From assembly GCA_015499995.1 (NCBI GenBank), contig JADNRV010000119.1, positions 100,831 to 164,830 of the forward strand: 64,000 bases of DNA, written 5' to 3'. Under the pieces are notes generated by a model. It saw only the letters and a program-made list of their open reading frames with translations, was not told the origin of the DNA and ran no database searches. A program made the translations under genes and the position numbers. Shown in pieces: positions 10,729 to 20,380 of this stretch. The first letter of the stretch is position 1. Each line of letters opens with the position of its first letter. The DNA comes from Flammula alnicola. Taxonomy: Eukaryota; Basidiomycota; Agaricomycetes; Agaricales; Strophariaceae.

Positions 10729-12620
10729 ATGGGATCAGCCAAGCCGTCAATGCCATCACCGCACTCAATGCCACTCAATGCAGCCATAGCAGCCATAGCA
10801 GCTATATTCTTATATGAAACCTGGGTAGTTACCCAACAAGGGTTATACGTCTATAAGGGCAGCTTGCACCAATGCTTAGATAAGGACGGGAAAGGGTATA
10901 GGGCTGCCGGGGTCGGGGATGGCTGTGGTGCTCAGTGTTGGGGCATTGGTCAACATATGTAAACAATGCACAAATAATGGGCAGGCATAATTCGGGCTCC
11001 TGCTCATCGTTGAGGGCGCTTTTTGGCGGGGAAAAAATTCCATCGCGTAGCCCTGATTTTTCTCTATCCAAATCAGTCATTTTGCGCGCCCTATGGGGGA
11101 CAGGATGGGATGGATTGCAAAGGATGAGTTTGGATGTAGTTCTAAAAATAACCAGGATTTTCCGAGAGAGCGTCATTTCTATGATATCATCATATTGATG
11201 TCCATTCTGAGCGAGCTATTTTTTGCTCACAGGTACATACATATCGGAATGCAGAAAGGTCAGGAAAGGGTGCTGCTATGGAATTGGCCTCAATGTCGCA
11301 TCCCCTCATTCTGTGCTTTCCTTTAATATTTGTAATGATGAATTTATATTTACAATGTACACTATGATACAGGAAGCTACTTAATTTGTAATAAAAAATT
11401 GCGCGGCAGCTGCATCTCTCACTTACACAGTGAATGACCACACAATTTCACTGCGGTATAATTTGAAGAAAATCTCAAAATTTCCAAACATTATCTTAGA
11501 ATATACGTCAAATTACTCACCCAGATAATTTTCACGAAATTCTACAAGTTTACAACATTGCTCCCTCATTACTCCTACATTTCTTCATACATTTTTGCTG
11601 TTAAATCAAGCATATGCATGGGCATGCACACGGCCCAGCCACTCCATGCGCCACCACCACCATACATTCCAATTCACCCAATATCGTCACAATTGCAGGA
11701 TAAATAAGATATATTAGCCTTATAATAGTTGTATAGATCACAGTGTCGTGTTTAGAAGAGGTAAATTTGTGGTTTACGGCGCATATAATCCTAGAAACGA
11801 GAGAGCGCCCTGTTGTGTGAGTCAGGGAGCACCGGCCTGCAACTTCAAGGAACCCTCGGTGTCAAAAGCTCAAGCCGATCTATGACTGGCTCACACATCA
11901 AATCAGCATCGCATTACCTTCGTAAAGTGTGGGTGCGGCTGGTCATCGCCGCCGCTGCCTCTTCAATGTCGCTTCGCTGGCTGCCCGGCTGCCTGTTTGC
12001 CGTCGCCTCGCTGTACCTGTGTCGGGTTGCTGCGCTTGCCCGCCTCAGCGGCTTTGTTGTTGTGCTGGCACCTGTGCTGGCGGTATTGTGCTGCAGCATC
12101 ATAGTTGTGGCTGCACCTGTCTTGGGTGCTACAGCCGTGGTGGTGCCACTGCTGTCGCTGTGGCAGCGTCATCCTGCTCACAAAGCAACCACGGCGTCGT
12201 GTTCGCGACTTGCAGCCGCAGTGTTTGCCCGTCATCCTCGCTAGATCATCATGCTCCCCCCTTGGCGCCCTCGCCGTGCCCGTCCTGGGTGTCGTTTGTT
12301 GGCCTTGCTGGGCACTCGTTCATCAGGGTCGGGGTCGGTGCCAGCATAACTTGGTCGCTTGGTGTGGTTCAGGTGTGCGTCGTCGCTCGCATCGCCTTTG
12401 TGTCGCTCATGCTGCGCTGGGCTCAGGATGCTGGGTGGTGCTGGTGAGCTGGCACGTGCGGAAATTTCGTGCGCCCATGGTGAGTGGGCAATGTGGACAT
12501 GGCGCCAGCTGTGGTGCGCGGTGACGGCGAAGTCGGCTGGTCTGTGATGGCCCCAAATGGTGAGGCGGCCGGGGGCTTAGAGTTGGTGCAAGGCGGGTGT
12601 GAGGTGAAGTCGTTAGGACA
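10729..12620. other. Gene-poor spacer
   Basis: Contains imperfect short repeats (CATAGCAGCCATAGCAGC at about 10784) and long frames at 11813-12547. Those frames are GC-rich, low-complexity and open in several phases at once, with Val/Ala/Leu/Cys-heavy translations and no domain. I see no supported gene. Confidence 0.4.
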
Positions 12621-12690
12621 GATTCGAACATCGTCTGCACCAGACGATATTCGAATCTAAGGAGACGTTGAACCAACGTTCGTCGTCTCC
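12621..12690. repeat. Paired hairpins H1/H1b
   Basis: Two adjacent inverted repeats. H1 (12621-12657) has arms GATTCGAA-ATCGTCTG and their complement, with a single opposed mismatch and a 3-base loop. H1b (12661-12690) closes with GGAGACG/CGTCTCC. The same pair of structures recurs at 12864-12937 with different arm sequences. Confidence 0.8.
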
Positions 12691-12863
12691 TCACATGGCC
12701 TGTGGGTGGAGGGTTAAATTACGATGGCCATGGTAGGGAAATCTCGAAACGGGTCGCATATTGCGACTCATGTCCTGACATACCGGGCGGGTCTCCCTAA
12801 CCCAGGGTCTCCCCTCATTTTCCTTCACCCCTCCCTCCTTCCCAAATCCCTTCGATCAAGCAC

Positions 12864-12937
12864 AGATTCGAACGTTGTCGTCCGCATGAGACGACGTCCG
12901 AATCTAAGGAGACGACGAACTTTGGTTTGTTGTCTCC
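12864..12937. repeat. Paired hairpins H2/H2b
   Basis: H2 (12864-12905) opens AGATTCG and closes CGAATCT, with inner arms ACGTTGTCGTC and GACGACGT. H2b (12908-12937) pairs GGAGACGACGAAC with GTTTGTTGTCTCC around TTTG, using two G-T pairs. The architecture matches H1/H1b, but several arm positions differ on both sides at once, so pairing is preserved. Confidence 0.8.
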
Positions 12938-13175
12938 TCGTATAACCTGTAGAAAGAGGTGAGTAGCAGGGTGTGGACAGAAGTTGAGCTACAGAACGAG
13001 TCGGAAGTACCAACCCGTTCCGTTGACGCACCTCATGGGTCTGCCTCTACCAGGGACTCCCCTGACGACCTCTCATCTTCTCTGTCCCTTTATGTGCTTC
13101 CAGAGTTATCCCACATCCCTCGACGAGGCGAGGGGAATGCGAGGCGGCGGCCCTTTGAGTAGGGTTGCTACGTAT

Positions 13176-13240
13176 CTATATACATGGGAAAAAAAAACAT
13201 TAGAAATAAGCAAATCTTGTAGAAAAAAGTTTTTACTTAC
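13176..13240 (-). other. Intron-like segment (minus strand)
   Basis: On the minus strand the segment begins GTAAGTAAAAAC and ends CATGTATATAG, 65 bp, with the length and base composition of the introns elsewhere in the window. The flanking sequence is not recognisable as coding. Confidence 0.35.
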
Positions 13241-13481
13241 CTTTAAAAGCCTTTTTCTGGCGGTCTTGTGGCTGTGGGTTGAGATGATGGGTGACGATGG
13301 AGGAGGGAAGGTAAGATCAGCAGCGACGAAGGATGGTTGATTTCAACTGAGCGCAGTTTTAATCGCCGGCCCGCAGAGGTCCGGTTCTTCCTCATCGTCG
13401 AGAACATTGACGTCCAACCTCCATCTCCCTTCCTCCCTCTCACCCTCTGCCCCTATGGGAGCCCCAAGGGCTCAAAAAATG

Positions 13482-13532
13482 GTAAGTAAATTAGTTTCTT
13501 GTTACTTTTGTTAACTTTTACTTCTTTTTCAG
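13482..13532 (+). other. Intron-like segment (plus strand)
   Basis: GTAAGTAAATTAG ... TTAACTTTTACTTCTTTTTCAG, 51 bp, fits a spliceosomal intron well (donor, branch-like TTAAC, pyrimidine tract, acceptor). The sequence between it and the next such segment (13533-13771) is open in one frame but shows no known domain. Confidence 0.45.
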
Positions 13533-13683
13533 GCTACATACACCCTTGACACCGCCCAACCGCACTGTGCGCCCCTCCCCTCATCTGAGGGATGTGGAGC
13601 CGGCTTCATCGTCCACGAGGGATATCACAGGGTCGACGTCGACATCTGCTGAAGGAAGGACAACGAATGTGTCGACCTTCCTT

Positions 13684-13717
13684 GACTTCGAATGTCGTCT
13701 GTATGACGTTCGAAGTC
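13684..13717. repeat. Hairpin H3
   Basis: GACTTCGAA at 13684 pairs with TTCGAAGTC ending at 13717, and an inner CGTC pairs with GACG. It shares the TTCGAA-containing arms of H1 and H2 but has its own outer bases. Confidence 0.7.
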
Positions 13718-13771
13718 TCTTTCCACCAGCAGCGACTAAACCACGATACGAGTGCAACGGCCAAAAAAATT

Positions 13772-13833
13772 GTAAGTATTTGATTTGTTATCACTATTTC
13801 TTTAAGTTACTAACAATTCTTTGGTTTATCTAG
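13772..13833 (+). other. Intron-like segment with a perfect branch site
   Basis: GTAAGTATTTG ... TTACTAACAATTC ... TTTATCTAG, 62 bp. The branch motif TACTAAC is the exact yeast consensus, which makes this the most convincing of the three intron-like segments in this otherwise unassigned region. It suggests that a transcript crosses 13.5-13.9 kb on the plus strand. Confidence 0.5.
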
Positions 13834-14818
13834 ATAGTATAACCCTTTGATATCACCTCTTTCGTGCCGTGTGTCCCTCCCCTTACCTGAGGGATGTGGG
13901 CTGGCTTTTTCTGTTGGGATTGATGGTGCAGGGTGGGATAAACGAAGAGGGGAGACCCATGGTGTGGGAGACCCCCAAGGTGCGTTGAGAACACCTATCG
14001 CGCTTGCCGCGATACATGTTCATTTTTGTTTGTTGTTCCCCCACCCTCCTGGACTGACATCCAACACCAAAACTCATAGGTAACTGCTCTTTGCTGAACC
14101 CAGACTGATCCATGTCAACACGTTGTGCAACTGACCTTGGACAATCGCCAGCCTTGCCGAATGCCGAGAGGGCATAGTACAGAGATGGGACCGAGGGCGA
14201 TACGAGCATGGGTATGCATGTACATACTGGTCTTCATAGTGGTTGGCACCGATGTTGCGCTCGCTGCTGTACTCTGGCCTTTGTTGCTCCTCGCCTTCAT
14301 TGCAGACATCTTGTGGTGTGAAACGAGGCTGGTGAGTTGTTTTCAAAGGGTGGCATTGCGTTGCGTGGCTGCCTAGGCCTTGTCCGAGTTTGTTTTCAGC
14401 TGTAGGCAACACATGGAAGGGATAGTAAGGAGGCTGTGGGTCACCAATGAGGAGCCGGTGGGCGGAAACATGTTGAATTCATAGTTGGGTTTGTACATGA
14501 TGAGAGCAATGCGTGTGATTACTTGAAGATGTTACGCGACTGACAGCAGATCGAGATGTTGATATGGGTGGGGCACATACGTCATCTCCTTACCTTGTCA
14601 TTGCGGACACTGATTGTGCTCTCCTCTGGCTCTTGCGGCACTTGTTGGTACTTGTGGCCCGTACTGGAGGGATGCTATGGTGTGCAACCGACGCAGGCAA
14701 ATTTGGGTCATAAATGGCGAGCAGTTGGTCGGTAGATAATTAAATACATAACATGTCATTATTCGTGGTGACATTCGAGTACAGTGATCTATATTTAGAT
14801 CCCACAGTGCCGAACCAA
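13834..14818. other. Unassigned spacer
   Basis: Carries an inverted copy of the GGGTCTCCC-type block (GGGGAGACCCATGGTGTGGGAGACC at about 13950) and a second copy of the CCTGAGGGATGTGG block seen at 13586. Short frames at 14074-14412 have no domains. No gene is supported. Confidence 0.4.
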
Positions 14819-14918
14819 GTGATGGATGCTGATGTGATGACATACAGTCATCATGTCCAGTCCAGTACACGCTGACTGATAGAAATCACGTCAGCATTCC
14901 CTGGGCCAAAATCTTTTG
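14819..14918 (+). repeat. Dispersed repeat R1, copy B
   Basis: Direct-orientation copy with the GATGCTGATGTGATGACATA start, the ACAGTCATCATGTCCAGTCC core and the terminal ATCACGTCAGCAT arm, ending GGCCAAAATCTTTTGCC. Confidence 0.8.
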
Positions 14919-15182
14919 CCCATAGTTCTCAGGGAGCCAAATTTTAATTAAGGTCGTTGGAATGGCTAACATTCAAAAAGTATGGTTTGTCACGCAAATC
15001 ACGTGAGGGCTTGTCGAATGTGCATGAGCCCTATCTTACCAAGGGTAGGGTTTTCAGCAGGTCAGGGTAAGGGGTTGGAAGGGTTTCGTGGGTTTTTGAA
15101 GGTTCAACGGGTCACAAGAACCCACACTGGGTTTTAAGTAAAAATATATAGTAGGAATATACATGAAACTATGGAATGATGG

Positions 15183-16055
15183 CCCACCTCCTGCTCGCTG
15201 CAAGCGAGGGAGGTGGACGAGGCAGGGATAATGTCAAAAGGTGATTAACGATCCACCCTGGCCACTCTTGCACGTGAGGGAGGTGGAGGAGGTGCGAACG
15301 GTGTCAAAATGACCTCCAGCTTGCCCTAACAGCGTCGAAACGTGACAGAACCACCTCCGACTTGCATTTGCATGCGAGGGAGGTGGAAGATGTGAGAACG
15401 GTGTCGAAACACCATAAAGGTCCACCTCCGGCTTGCTTTTGCACGCGAGGGAGGTGGAGGACGCACAAACGGCGTCGAAATGCAATAAAAACCACCTCCG
15501 CCTCGTTTTTGCATGCGAGGGAGGTGGAGGATGCACAAACGTCGTCGAAACGTAATAAAAACCACCTCTGGCTCGCTTTTGCATGCACATGATAAAGGCC
15601 CACCTCTGCTCGCTTTTGTACGCGAGGGAGGTGGAGGACACACGAACGGCGTCAAAACGCCATAAAGGTCCACCTCCGGCATGCGAGGGAGGTGGAGGAC
15701 GCACAAACCACATCGAAACGCAGTAAAAACCACCTCCGGCTCGCTTTTGCATGCGAGGGAGGTGGAGGACGCACGAACATTGTCGAAACACAATAAAAAG
15801 CCACCTCCGGCTCGCTTTTGCATGCGAGGGAGGTGGAGAATGTGCGAACGGCGTCAAAACATGATAAAGGTCCACCTCTGCTCACTTTTGTACACGAGGG
15901 GGTGGAGGAGGTGTGAACACCGTCGAAACGCCACAAAACCACCTCCAGCTCGCTTTTGCATGCGAGGGAGGTGGAGGACACCCGAACGGCATCGAAACAC
16001 GGTAAAAATCCACCTCCGGCTCGCTTTTGTACGCGAGGGAGGTGAAGGACGTGTC
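15183..16055. repeat. Minisatellite of about 70-bp units, each a hairpin
   Basis: About 14 tandem units, some shortened. Each has the form CCACCTCCGGCTCGC ... GCGAGGGAGGTGG (a 12-13 bp-arm hairpin around TTTTGCAT), then a spacer resembling AGGACGCACGAACGGCGTCG and AAACGCAATAAAAA. Units differ by substitutions and internal deletions: the units near 15561 and 15670 have lost parts of an arm. All three minus-strand frames stay open over hundreds of bases because the unit lacks stops there. The resulting repetitive frames (VRPPPPSHAKASRRW-like) are by-products of the repeat rather than credible proteins. Confidence 0.85.
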
Positions 16056-16589
16056 CTGACATATTGTCGTCGTGTGGAGGTACGGCGTGAACCTGTGCCA
16101 CGTTGTGCTGTGTACAGAGTGCGTGAGAGGGCGGTGCATGTCCTAACCTGTTTCAATGTTAGTAGGCAGCAGGGAAGGTAGGTAAAGGGAGGCGAACCAA
16201 TTATGGCTTGCCTCCTTGCGTACCTCGCGGGTCTCCCACACCATGGGTCGTGTTTACTAGAAGGAATTTAAGCAAATCGTGTTGTTCAACACGATTTGTC
16301 ATGTACCCAGCGGGTCTCCCTCTGCCAGGGTCTCCACTCATATACTCCAATCCCCTCCACTCCACTCGCATCGTTCCCTAGTCGGCCCACATGCACGTGC
16401 ACATTGCTCGATTCATGTAATACCTAGTAAATAACACTCAAGAACTGTAAGAAAATGTGAATAACAATGAAAGAATAACTTATCTATGCTTTTTGAGGGC
16501 CTTCGAGGTCGGGAGAGGTAAGGGAAAGACGAGAGGTACTTAGGTAGACTGGAGGTAGTATCGCTTTATCCGATTATCGTTTGGCTCGC
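16056..16589. repeat. Spacer with hairpin H4 and GGGTCTCCC blocks
   Basis: Contains two more copies of the block GCGGGTCTCCC ... CCA(G/T)GG(T)CTCC (16217 and 16307; others at 12786 and 13037). H4 (16273-16298) is a perfect 26-base palindrome, CAAATCGTGTTG/TT/CAACACGATTTG. No coding sequence is seen. Confidence 0.65.
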
Positions 16590-16697
16590 AGTGATGGATG
16601 CTGATGTGATGACGTACAGTCATCATGTCCAGTCCAGTACATGCTGACTGATAGAGATCACGTCAGCATTTTTCCAGCCAAAATCTTCTCAAATTCT
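16590..16697 (+). repeat. Dispersed repeat R1, copy C
   Basis: Direct copy beginning GTGATGGATGCTGATGTGATG, containing the shared TCATCATGTCCAGTCCAGTA core and the ATCACGTCAGCAT closing arm. The flank after it diverges slightly (CCAAAATCTTCTCAAATTC). Confidence 0.8.
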
Positions 16698-16735
16698 AAG
16701 TATAATATAAGTATAATATCACGTGTTAATACTCA

Positions 16736-16861
16736 TGTGACTATAGATAAGATAAATCTGTCCATCAAACAAACATGTACAAAATTTCCCTCAGTTTTGA
16801 TGCCAAAGGGTCCTCCTGCAGAAGTCGGGTTAAAAAACGAAGCCCCTAATGGGTCCTCGTA
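16736..16861 (+). repeat. Direct repeat R2, copy 1
   Basis: Starts TGTGACTATAGATAAGATAAA and ends GGGTCCTCGTAA; it recurs almost unchanged at 18429-18554. The shared inner blocks include CAAACAAACATGTACAAAAT and CAGAAGTCGGGTTAAAAA. Confidence 0.85.
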
Positions 16862-17270
16862 ACCAGGAATATTTTTAAATGTACAGCAGCGTGGGATTAC
16901 TAGAATGTATCTAATCTATAGATAATGGAGACAGGCGCCGAGGCACGAGTGTCTGCATCTAAAAATATCTAGGCAGGGCGCTTTCTGGATATCTAATCTA
17001 TAGATAACGAACCAGGCACAAGCGCTGACATGACATCTTTAGACTGTCATCCAAAGTCATCCTCATCAATCCACCCATTCCCGCCCCCGTGAGGTGCGCA
17101 GAGGGCGGCAATGGGTAGCAATATATTACTGGACCCTATTGGATTTTTTCCCGCAGTCAGAACCACCCCAACGATGAGCGCAAGCCAAAATACAAGCCCG
17201 AGCATCATTTCCTGCATTATTGACAGGTATTTACCATCAGCTCCGCCCCAAATGGGACGTCATCCAAAAG

Positions 17271-17441
17271 TACATGCTGACGTGATGTCATACAGTCATC
17301 ATGTCCAGTCCAGTACATGCTGACGTGATGATATACAGTCATCATGTCCAGTCCAGTACATGCTGACTGATAGAAATCACATCAGCACTCTCTGGGCCAA
17401 AATCTTTTCGAATTCAACTTCTTTAAATAAGTACATTGAGG
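17271..17441 (+). repeat. Dispersed repeat R1, copy D (internally duplicated)
   Basis: Here the first 60 bp (TACATGCTGACGTGATG ... CATGTCCAGTCCAG) occur twice in tandem before the ATCACATCAGCA arm. The right flank extends the match to copy A through GAATTCAACTTCTTTAAATAAG, showing that the repeat family is longer than its foldback core. Confidence 0.8.
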
Positions 17442-18428
17442 ATAGGGCTGAGCACAGGATGCACCTGCATCCTTACCCACATTTTGTCCTGACAGTCGGC
17501 CTACCACTGACAAGGATCCTCCTTCCTGGACTGTCTTGTCTCTTGTCGGGCCTTGTATGACAGTGAAACTACACATTTATTCAAATAAGCTGCACTAATT
17601 TGCAATGCACTTTTAAGGTATTTTTGTACTTTTCAACACACATTTAGGTAGATCTTATTGTGAGTCAACTAATTCTCATTTGCACGCACATGTTAAGCTT
17701 GTGAGCTGAGCCACTTTCCAATGGAAGCCACCTTTTTCTTTAATTGTGCACTACATTACTTGACCAAGGGACCCAAATTATATTATACAAGCTACATACT
17801 AGAAAAGTGAGCCTATTTTCTAAATGTGAGTTTATTTTCTAAGCGTGAGCCTACTTTTCAAATGTGAGCCTACTTTCAGACTGGCTAGCCCTGGTACCCG
17901 GGTGAAGGCAATGTCAAATAATGACAAAGAATATCCAAATGTGGGAAGTGTCTACAGTAATTCCCAAATTTCACATAGGAGGGTCTTTTACTAAGCTCCA
18001 AAATTATGATAAATGAATTCTACTCATCAATAGCCTTTGATTAAGCCCAAGATCTCCATCGTCCGAGCAATACTGCAGTTCTTTGAATATTTTTGTGAAA
18101 GTTGAATTGTTTCTGCACGTGGTTATGTGCTGATGGTGCCTCTGCTATTACTATTTGCTAAATATACTCAGCAGATTCAGTGAATGGTCAGCGCTTCCCA
18201 CTCTCTCATTCAGATTCCCCTCACTTTGATAGTTTTAAAGTGATAATATGCCTATCAAATTCAGTTGGCTCCTTGTGGCCTCTCAATTGCATAGATCATC
18301 CCAGTAAAGAAGTGAAAGAACATTTATTCATACTAGCAATAAGTGCCGCTTGTCGCCAACCTGCGGTTGGCTCCTCGCGGCGGGGATTGTCTGAGTCTCT
18401 ACTTTCAACTTGGAGGAATTGACCATCA
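17442..18428. other. AT-rich spacer without a gene
   Basis: Short near-repeats occur at 17812-17870 (GTGAGCCTATTTTCTAAATGTGAG and variants, three times). Nothing else is supported. Confidence 0.45.
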
Positions 18429-18554
18429 CATGACTATAGATAAGATAAAGGTAGCCATCAAACAAACATGTACAAAATTTCCCTCAGTTTTGATGCCAAA
18501 GGGTCCTCCTGCAGAAGTCGGGTTAAAAACGAAGCCCCTAAAGGGTCCTCGTAA
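18429..18554 (+). repeat. Direct repeat R2, copy 2
   Basis: Second copy of the 16736-16861 sequence, differing by only a few substitutions and one A in an A-run. It sits immediately beside the inverted 190-bp repeat. Confidence 0.85.
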
Positions 18555-18689
18555 TTCCGTGAGTATGAAGGTACTGAAGCCATCCATAGAGAGTTGGAGC
18601 ATATTCCATAGCATAAAATTGAAAGAAAGGACTACATGCGGAGGTAGGGAATGAAAACGGACAAACGCGAACGCGAGACGCGAGTTCGC

Positions 18690-18878
18690 TCTCGACGTGC
18701 TCTGCCAAAACGTACCTTCCTATTTGAGGTCTTTGCCTTAAAAAGGAGCGTCGGGCATGTCGGAACAATTCATTCTCGATCATAGCGCGCGACAAGAGCC
18801 GGCAAGTCCCGCTTTACAGGTCCTAGTATCGTGAGGTTTCGCACATACTCGGACCGGTCACAGGTCTAGGGACGGGCA
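18690..18878 (-). repeat. Copy 2 (inverted) of the 190-bp repeat at 9.7 kb
   Basis: Read on the minus strand it reproduces the block order of 9698-9884, including TTGTCGCGCGCTATGATCGA, TTTTTAAG, AAGACCTC and GTTTTGGCAGAGCACGTCGA. After it, still on the minus strand, come a pyrimidine-rich stretch and ATG codons near 18610, and then the sequence is cut by R2. Confidence 0.7.
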
Positions 18879-20380
18879 TTCACGGTTCGTCTGATGGCGC
18901 TTAGTCACATAGCACAGCCACCCAAGAACGCGCCGATCGCCAACTTGCCTCTCTCATTCATGTCTACATTGCTGTATCCACTCCCATTTGCTCCGAATAC
19001 CACAAGAAATAAAGTATTAATGTATCTCCTACAAGATAAGTACATATTAGTTAGGTATTGCAGTGAAATATAGCAAAATTTACAAGATAATTAGTAGGTT
19101 TATAAATTTCAAGAGTCATCATCCATTTCGGCGTCATCTTCAGCCTTTATTAATGTAAACCTGAATGTATAGATAACTGTTTGTCTTATCCTTTCAATAG
19201 CTCATTTTTTAGAGTCCCAGGCGCACCAGTAGGCCAGGTTTTGCGACCTGCTTCCTCGTCGCGCCTCTTTCGACACGGTCAGTCACGGTGTGACATACGT
19301 GTCTGCGTGACTTCCACCTGCATCCAGAGTGACATTCGTCCGTCCCGCCTACAAAAGCGGCATCTTTCCGGATTCCTTCCATATTTTGCAGGCGCATATT
19401 TGAAATGTAGATCTTTCGAGGCTTGGCAAGCATTTTCATCCAAATTAAATTGGAGGATAATTTTAAAATTTATCTTTTGCTCATCATCTGCAGCATTCTT
19501 ATACTTGCCAAGCCTCGAAAGATTATTATATGTTGATATATTTTATGCAAAGACATCACGAGCCCGGCCCAAAATAGGGCATACAGGCGGTATGGCGTTT
19601 TTGAATTGGGTTTTGGCGGTACGGCCTTAGAAGTAAGCATGTACAAACAAATGAGTGCTGAGCAGGTCATGCCCGTCCCCACAATCACGCGCACGTCGGA
19701 CTTGCCTCATGTGATCATTTTAGACGCCTAACTTAACTCTCCGTCAAGGATGCTGTGCATTGCGAGATCTTCTTTCCTTTTGATGCCTGCTGTAAATCCT
19801 AAGGACTATCACGAAGATCACCAGCAACGGGAGTCCAGGACGAGGATGACAACGACTTCGAGGAGGGTGGCCTTGACTAAGACAAGATCAAGGCAATGGT
19901 ACCAGGTCAATTTATTCTTAATATCTAATGCAGCAACATATTAGGTGAACCGAAAAAGAAAAAGAAACCATAATCCTTAGAACACAACACTGCCTCCCGC
20001 CCGTGCATCTTTTGGATTTTGGATTCATACGACTCGGAGGTCGAGGCCCAGTGAAAATCGACTCTATTTATATCAGCTCAGAATTACGTCATCACAATAT
20101 AATGCTGTGTGCGGCACGTCCTTCGCCTGTTTTGTCACCTACACGATCACCTCTGATTTCAAAACCGTCGAACTAGTGTTTAGCGCCGTGCGCTTTCCCG
20201 AAATGGATTGCGCAACAGGGTGCACACCTCTGTTGAACACAAAAACATTGCTCGACACGTCGCGCTGATGTCGCACACCATACTTTAATTCAGTTTAAAT
20301 CATTTCAAATGTTTTGAGGTAGTAGGTCATTGTTGTAAGCGCATCCCTGCTAAATGTAACTCTTAAAATCATCTTCCACC
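18879..20380. other. Spacer with a small inverted-repeat element
   Basis: No gene seen. A perfect 20-bp inverted repeat (ATCTTTCGAGGCTTGGCAAG at 19411-19430 and its complement at 19504-19523) encloses 73 bp of AT-rich sequence. It is a candidate miniature element, although no clear target duplication is visible. The last few hundred bases probably hold the transposase promoter. Confidence 0.5.

Noticed and set aside
11813..12547. Several overlapping 100-170 codon frames
   Set aside because: GC-rich sequence open in three phases at once, with biased Val/Ala/Cys composition and no start context, domain or intron signals. Treated as chance.
15234..16181. Long overlapping reading frames on both strands in the minisatellite
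   Set aside because: The repeat unit lacks stops in several frames, so openness is a by-product. All frames translate to the same low-complexity repeats and none has domain or splice evidence.
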